Source: Bacillota bacterium (GTDB lineage Bacteria; Bacillota; Clostridia; Christensenellales; Aristaeellaceae). From it: a stretch of 64,000 nucleotides of DNA. A program made the translations under genes and the position numbers. The notes beneath the pieces are model-generated. The model saw only the letters and a list, made by a program, of their open reading frames with translations, was not told the DNA's origin and did no database searches. Shown piece after piece: positions 60,260-64,000 of the stretch (the first letter of the stretch is position 1; each line of letters starts with the position of its first letter). The DNA lies in contig JAEZHM010000091.1 of NCBI GenBank assembly GCA_023416585.1, positions 1 through 64,000 on the forward strand, given 5' to 3'.

Positions 60260-60308
60260 CTGCTCCCAAGGCAACAATAAGGGCAGTTTGCGATATTGGA
60301 GGCCGATT

Positions 60309-60629
60309 ATGCAAACCATTCTACTGGCACCGCCCGTCACTTTTCTGATTTGTCTTGTACTTTCCATGGGCGTATCCGCCTTATCCAAGCTGGTGGCGGC
60401 CCGGGGTGTGGACTCCCCAAGGAAGGAAAATGCCTACGCCTGCGGCGAGGACATGGCAGAAAACCAGGGTCAGCCCGATTATTCCCAGTTTTTTAAGTTC
60501 GCCTTCTTCTTTACCATCATGCATGTAATCGCGCTGGTGGTGGCTACAGATCCCGGTGGGCTTACCCTTACGTCGGCCGTTTATCTTGGCGTTACGGTAC
60601 TGGCGTTGTTCATGCTATTGAGGAGGTAA
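60309..60629 (+). CDS. NuoA-like membrane subunit
   Basis: This 106-residue protein starts at ATG 60309 behind GGAGG. Three helices: PPVTFLICLVLSMGVSALSK, FFKFAFFFTIMHVIALVVAT and SAVYLGVTVLALFMLLRR. The loop with RKENAYACGEDM resembles the conserved ENPYECG loop of NuoA with its cysteine. NuoA homologues are absent from Ech, Hyc and Mbh-type hydrogenases as usually described, which makes this cluster more complex I-like. Confidence 0.85.
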   Translation: MQTILLAPPVTFLICLVLSMGVSALSKLVAARGVDSPRKENAYACGEDMAENQGQPDYSQFFKFAFFFTIMHVIALVVATDPGGLTLTSAVYLGVTVLALFMLLRR

Positions 60630-60633
60630 CAAG

Positions 60634-61065
60634 ATGACGACGGTAGACAGGATCGTCACCTGGGCCAGAGGCAAATCCCCCTGGATTATCCACTTCAATT
60701 CCGGCGCCTGCAACGCATGTGATATTGAGGTACTGGCCGCACTTACACCCAGGTACGATGTGGAACGCTTTGGCGTTCAATTGAAAGGCTCGCCTAGGCA
60801 CGCCGACGTTTTGATCTGTTCAGGTCCTGTAACGCTGCAGCAGCGGGAACGTTTGCTGACGATATATGAGCAGATGCCAGAACCCAAGTTTGTAGTTGCC
60901 GTTGGCACCTGTGCCTGCTCGGCTGGCGTGTTTGAAGGCTGCTATTGCGTGGAAGGCGGTATTGACACGGCTATCCCGGTGGATATGTATATTCCGGGCT
61001 GCCCGGCCAAGCCCGAAGCAATCATCGATGGGGTCGTCAAGCTTTTAAAGAAGCTTAAGCCATAG
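60634..61065 (+). CDS. Hydrogenase small subunit (NuoB-like)
   Basis: This 143-residue protein has four cysteines for the proximal [4Fe-4S] cluster: SGACNACDIE (Cys 26 and 29), VGTCACSAGVF (Cys about 93) and PGCPAKPE (Cys about 123). This is the short single-cluster form of group 4 hydrogenases and complex I NuoB. It joins the large subunit. GGAGG lies seven bases before the ATG. Confidence 0.93.
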   Translation: MTTVDRIVTWARGKSPWIIHFNSGACNACDIEVLAALTPRYDVERFGVQLKGSPRHADVLICSGPVTLQQRERLLTIYEQMPEPKFVVAVGTCACSAGVFEGCYCVEGGIDTAIPVDMYIPGCPAKPEAIIDGVVKLLKKLKP

Positions 61066-61082
61066 CGGGGGAGGCGGAAATA

Positions 61083-61550
61083 ATGGAAAATGAGGCCATC
61101 GTACTGGAAAGGCTGAAGGAACAGTTTCCCGGGCTGGATACGGCGCAGGCATCAATTACAACCCGCAGAATCTTTTTGAGCGTGCCGGAAGACATTTTTA
61201 TGGATGTTATGGCGTTTGCAGCCAGGGATATGAAATTTGACCACCTGCTTACCATTACCGGTCTGGACACGGGTGAGTGCTTTGAATTCATTTACCATAT
61301 ATCCGATCCGGAGGGTATTCTTTTGAATCTAAAGCGCAAAGCAAAAAGAGAGGATCCCGTTGTCATTCCTTCCGTCCTGCCCATCTTTCAGGGAGCGACC
61401 TTTTACGAACGGGAGTTGGAAGGGATGCTTGGCGTAAAGGTGGATGGGCTTCCCGAGGGCAGGCAGTATCCTCTGCCTGATAACTGGCCCAAAGACCAGC
61501 ACCCTTTGCGTAAGGATTGGACGCCGCCCCAAAAGGATGGCCAGGAGTAG
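61083..61550 (+). CDS. NuoC-like hydrogenase subunit
   Basis: This 155-residue protein has the 30-kDa complex I subunit motif: FDHLLTITGLDTGECFEFIY, VLPIFQGATFYERELEGMLG and a C-terminal LPDNWPKDQHPLRKDW. It contacts the large and ferredoxin-like subunits; it has no cofactor. The site GGGGGAGGCGG lies before the ATG. Confidence 0.92.
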   Translation: MENEAIVLERLKEQFPGLDTAQASITTRRIFLSVPEDIFMDVMAFAARDMKFDHLLTITGLDTGECFEFIYHISDPEGILLNLKRKAKREDPVVIPSVLPIFQGATFYERELEGMLGVKVDGLPEGRQYPLPDNWPKDQHPLRKDWTPPQKDGQE

Positions 61551-61561
61551 GAGTAGCGAGT

Positions 61562-62776
61562 ATGAATAAGTTCGTTGTGCCATTGGGTCCGCAGCACCCC
61601 GCGCTGGAAGAGCCGGAAAGCTTCACCCTGCTCCTGGAAGGGGAGCGGGTGGCTGCTGCCGCCGTTAATTTGGGATATAACCACAGAGGCATGGAAAAGG
61701 CAGCAGAAAGCAGGACATATATACAGGATATTTATCTACTGGAGCGTATTTGCGGCATCTGCTCCCACTCCCATTCCACCTGCTATGTGCAGACGGTAGA
61801 GGCGCTGGCCGGGGTGGAAGTGCCCAGGAGAGCGCTGTATATACGCGCGCTGATCGGCGAACTGGAACGCATACACAGCCATCTTCTCTGGCTGGGTATT
61901 GCCGGGCATGAGATTGGCTTCATGACCCTTTTCATGTATGCCTGGAAAGACCGGGAGATCGTGATGGACATCCTGGAGATGCTCACCGGCAACCGGGTCA
62001 ACTATGGCATGAACACGTTGGGTGGCGTACGCAGGGATATATCGCCGGAGCATGCGCAGAAGGTGCTGGAGGCGCTGGATCAGCTGCAAGCCCGCACAGA
62101 GTATTATCAAAAGACCGTATTGAATGAGCAGACCGTCATACTGCGGCTTTCCGGGGTGGGCAAGCTTTCCAGGGAAGACGGGCTGAGGTTTGGGGCCGTA
62201 GGACCGGTACTCAGGGCTTCTGGCGTCGCCATGGATGTACGCAAGGATGATCCCTACGGCATCTATGGCGAACTGGATTTCAAAGTGATTACGGATGAGC
62301 ATTCCGATGTGTTTGGGAGAACTGTTGTTCGTGTTCTGGAATTGATGGAAAGCTATAAGATTTGCCGTCAGATCATCAAGGAAATGCCCGACGGACCGCT
62401 TACCGTAAAGGTACCCAGCAGGATTCCGGCAGGCGAGGCTGTCAGCCGCTATGAAGCGCCCCGGGGCGAAGACCTGCATTATGTCCGCTCCAACGGAACC
62501 GACAAGCCGGAACGCGTAAAGGTACGCGCACCAACGCTGGCCAATTCTGCCGCAGTTGCACACATGATCGCCGGCGGGTATCTGGCCGATGTTCCCATTA
62601 TCATCGCGGCAATCGATCCGTGCTTTTCCTGCACCGACAGAATGATCAAGGTTCAGGACGCCTCCTCCGGAAAGGAAAGCATGTTCAATTGGGACGGGTT
62701 GCGCAAGTACAGCATCGACTGGTATGGGAAGCAGGGCGTTGATATGCAGAATGTTCGCTTGAGGAAAGGGGATTGA
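61562..62776 (+). CDS. [NiFe] hydrogenase large subunit, group 4 (NuoD-like)
   Basis: This 404-residue protein has both cysteine pairs of the Ni-Fe site: ERICGICSHSHS (Cys 64 and 67) and DPCFSCTDRM (Cys 354 and 357). The N-terminus VPLGPQHPALEEPESF and GYNHRGMEKAAESRTYIQD are the shared group 4/NuoD pattern. After Cys 357 there are 47 residues (T358 to D404), so a cleavable C-terminal extension is possible. GGAG lies before the ATG at 61562; the upstream frame overlaps NuoC. Its end overlaps the next gene. Confidence 0.95.
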   Translation: MNKFVVPLGPQHPALEEPESFTLLLEGERVAAAAVNLGYNHRGMEKAAESRTYIQDIYLLERICGICSHSHSTCYVQTVEALAGVEVPRRALYIRALIGELERIHSHLLWLGIAGHEIGFMTLFMYAWKDREIVMDILEMLTGNRVNYGMNTLGGVRRDISPEHAQKVLEALDQLQARTEYYQKTVLNEQTVILRLSGVGKLSREDGLRFGAVGPVLRASGVAMDVRKDDPYGIYGELDFKVITDEHSDVFGRTVVRVLELMESYKICRQIIKEMPDGPLTVKVPSRIPAGEAVSRYEAPRGEDLHYVRSNGTDKPERVKVRAPTLANSAAVAHMIAGGYLADVPIIIAAIDPCFSCTDRMIKVQDASSGKESMFNWDGLRKYSIDWYGKQGVDMQNVRLRKGD

Positions 62777-63723
62777 TTGCCGTGTGGCTTGCCCTGTTCC
62801 AGATTGTCGTTTTTCCGGGTTTCCTGTTTTTGTCAGCCATCTCCCTGGTGTATGAATATATTGATAGAAAGCTGTACGCCCGGCTGCAAAACCGGGTGGG
62901 ACCGCCCTGGTACCAGCCCTTGGCAGACGTGGTGAAGCTATTTTCAAAGGAAACGGTGATCCCCAGGGAGGCAGATTCAAGGCTGTTCAGCCTGATCCCC
63001 ATGTTCGCCCTGGCAGCTACCGTTGCCTCGTTTCTGTATATTCCTATCTGGAGCACTCAATCGCTGCAGCCTTTTAACAGCGACCTCATCGTGGTGATGT
63101 ATTTCCTCACAATCCCCACCATGGCATTTTTTCTGGCAGGCTGGTTCTCCTCCTCCCTTTTTGCTGAAATTGGCGCTATCCGGGCTATGACGCAGCTTTT
63201 CGCCTATGAGGTGCCTTTTTACATGGCGCTTCTCGGCCCTGCGCTGCTGGCCGGCACATGGTCTATCAGCGGAATGGCGGTATTCTATCATCAAAATCCC
63301 TGGCTGATCCTTACCAATCTCCCTGGCTTGCTTGTATCCATCTTTGCTGCGCAGGGCAAGCTGGAACGGGCGCCTTTTGACATCCCCGATGCGGAAACGG
63401 AAATCGTGGGCGGCACTTTTACTGAATATTCGGGAAGGCTCCTTGGGTTTTTCAAAATGACTCTCAACGCCGAGCTGGTGGTTGTCTCCGCGCTCATCGC
63501 CGCCATATTCTTCCCCTTGTTTATCCATGACAACGCGCTGCTGGGCTTTTTGTTGTTCCTTATAAAGGTCTTTGTCGTAGTGTTTTTGCTGGCGCTGATG
63601 CGGGCTGCTTTGGCCAGGTTCCGCCTGGACCAGATGATCAGTTTTTGTTGGAAGGTGCTGGCGCCCATATCTATTTTGCAAATATTGATCGACCTTATCG
63701 TCAGAGGAGTCCTGTTCACATGA
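62773..63723 (+). CDS. NuoH-like membrane subunit
   Basis: This 316-residue protein has about eight helices and links peripheral and membrane arms. It has EYIDRKLYARLQNRVGPPWY then QPLADVVKLFSKETVIP near the N-terminus, and RAMTQLFAYEVPFYMALLGP, ERAPFDIPDAETEIVGGTFT then EYSGRLLGFFKM. The charged loop residues are those of NuoH/HycD-type subunits. The start is probably TTG at 62773 (eight bases after GAGG, overlapping the previous stop) or GTG at 62782. Confidence 0.93.
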   Translation: MIAVWLALFQIVVFPGFLFLSAISLVYEYIDRKLYARLQNRVGPPWYQPLADVVKLFSKETVIPREADSRLFSLIPMFALAATVASFLYIPIWSTQSLQPFNSDLIVVMYFLTIPTMAFFLAGWFSSSLFAEIGAIRAMTQLFAYEVPFYMALLGPALLAGTWSISGMAVFYHQNPWLILTNLPGLLVSIFAAQGKLERAPFDIPDAETEIVGGTFTEYSGRLLGFFKMTLNAELVVVSALIAAIFFPLFIHDNALLGFLLFLIKVFVVVFLLALMRAALARFRLDQMISFCWKVLAPISILQILIDLIVRGVLFT

Positions 63724-64000
63724 AAACCTTGGGCAAAATGGTTCCATACCTGATGGAAATGATGATCAAAAAAACGGATACGGTTTTGTACCCATCCGTA
63801 GCGGCGCAAGTTCCTGAAAATTTTCGCGGTGCCCTGAAATTTGACAGCGAAAAATGTGTGGGTTGCAAATTGTGTATGCGCGTATGCCCCAGCAATGCCA
63901 TCACCATTGAAAAGGTTGCCGATAAACAGTTCAAGGCTACCGTGCAACTGGACAAATGCATTTATTGCGGCCAATGCGTGGATTCCTGCAACAAGGATGC
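63720..64000 (+). CDS. NuoI-like 2[4Fe-4S] ferredoxin subunit (3' end cut by window)
   Basis: The first 93 codons are present. Residues 46-57 are CVGCKLCMRVCP and residues 80-90 CIYCGQCVDSC, ligands for the two [4Fe-4S] clusters that pass electrons to the small subunit; the second motif lacks its closing part because the window ends. It starts in an ATGA overlap with the NuoH-like gene. The source of electrons is likely soluble ferredoxin, since no NuoE/F/G-like gene precedes the set. Confidence 0.93.
   Translation, partial: MKTLGKMVPYLMEMMIKKTDTVLYPSVAAQVPENFRGALKFDSEKCVGCKLCMRVCPSNAITIEKVADKQFKATVQLDKCIYCGQCVDSCNKD

Noticed and set aside
61736..62980. A 414-codon minus-strand frame opposite the hydrogenase large subunit
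   Set aside because: The plus strand encodes clear NuoD-like and NuoH-like proteins; this is a codon-bias shadow.

Overview
The window looks like a chromosomal segment of a motile, anaerobic, fermentative Firmicute, most likely class Clostridia. The evidence is the long Gram-positive fla/che-type flagellar operon (flgB to flhA, then the flagellar sigma factor), FliY with a CheC-like half, FliW/CsrA control of flagellin, strong AGGAGG ribosome sites, frequent GTG/TTG starts, and a membrane-bound [NiFe] hydrogenase. No rRNA, tRNA, CRISPR array, insertion sequence or prophage is visible. The right end cuts through the last hydrogenase gene.

Layout. Positions 1-540 hold a pair of 60-bp intergenic repeats and a possible 39-residue gene whose ribosome site lies in a hairpin. 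Positions 540-12750 are housekeeping and accessory genes: a secreted cysteine-amidase-like protein and a lipid kinase (minus), DUF1653 and a NagD-type phosphatase (plus), MetN/MetI (minus) beside a divergent MocR-type regulator, a membrane protein, a decayed stress-protein gene, a three-gene sugar or polyol catabolic operon (isomerase, Gfo/Idh/MocA dehydrogenase, isomerase; minus), and a HAD phosphatase.

Positions 13090-40460 are one flagellar block on the plus strand. A sigma-A promoter is followed by a class I cyclic-di-GMP riboswitch, then flgB, flgC, fliE-K, flgD, flgE, swrD, fliM, fliY, fliO-R, flhB, flhA, sigma-28 and two flgF/G rod genes. A sigma-28 promoter then precedes flgM, flgN, flgK, flgL, a DUF6470 gene, fliW, csrA and flagellin. 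After a structured non-coding stretch come an HD-GYP protein (probable c-di-GMP phosphodiesterase) and cheY. motB, motA, a FliT/FlgN-like gene, fliS and fliD run back on the minus strand from a second sigma-28 promoter. c-di-GMP sensing at the start and probable c-di-GMP hydrolysis near the end of the block suggest a feedback circuit. FlgM/sigma-28 and FliW/CsrA give the usual late-stage controls. fliL, flhF, flhG and cheA/B/R/W/C/D are not here.

Positions 45490-48570 hold an unusual protein made of three carbohydrate-binding-like modules and a cytoplasmic gamma-glutamyltransferase. Positions 48598-54370 are the hydrogenase maturation operon hypA-hypB-hypF-hypC-hypD-hypE (minus). Divergent from it, 54544-64000 is an 11-gene energy-converting hydrogenase operon with homologues of all eleven core complex I subunits (three antiporter-like subunits, then J, K, A, B, C, D, H, I). 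Its large subunit keeps both CxxC nickel-binding pairs, so it should be a real [NiFe] hydrogenase coupling ferredoxin oxidation and H2 formation to ion pumping. The adjacent hyp genes would build its active site.
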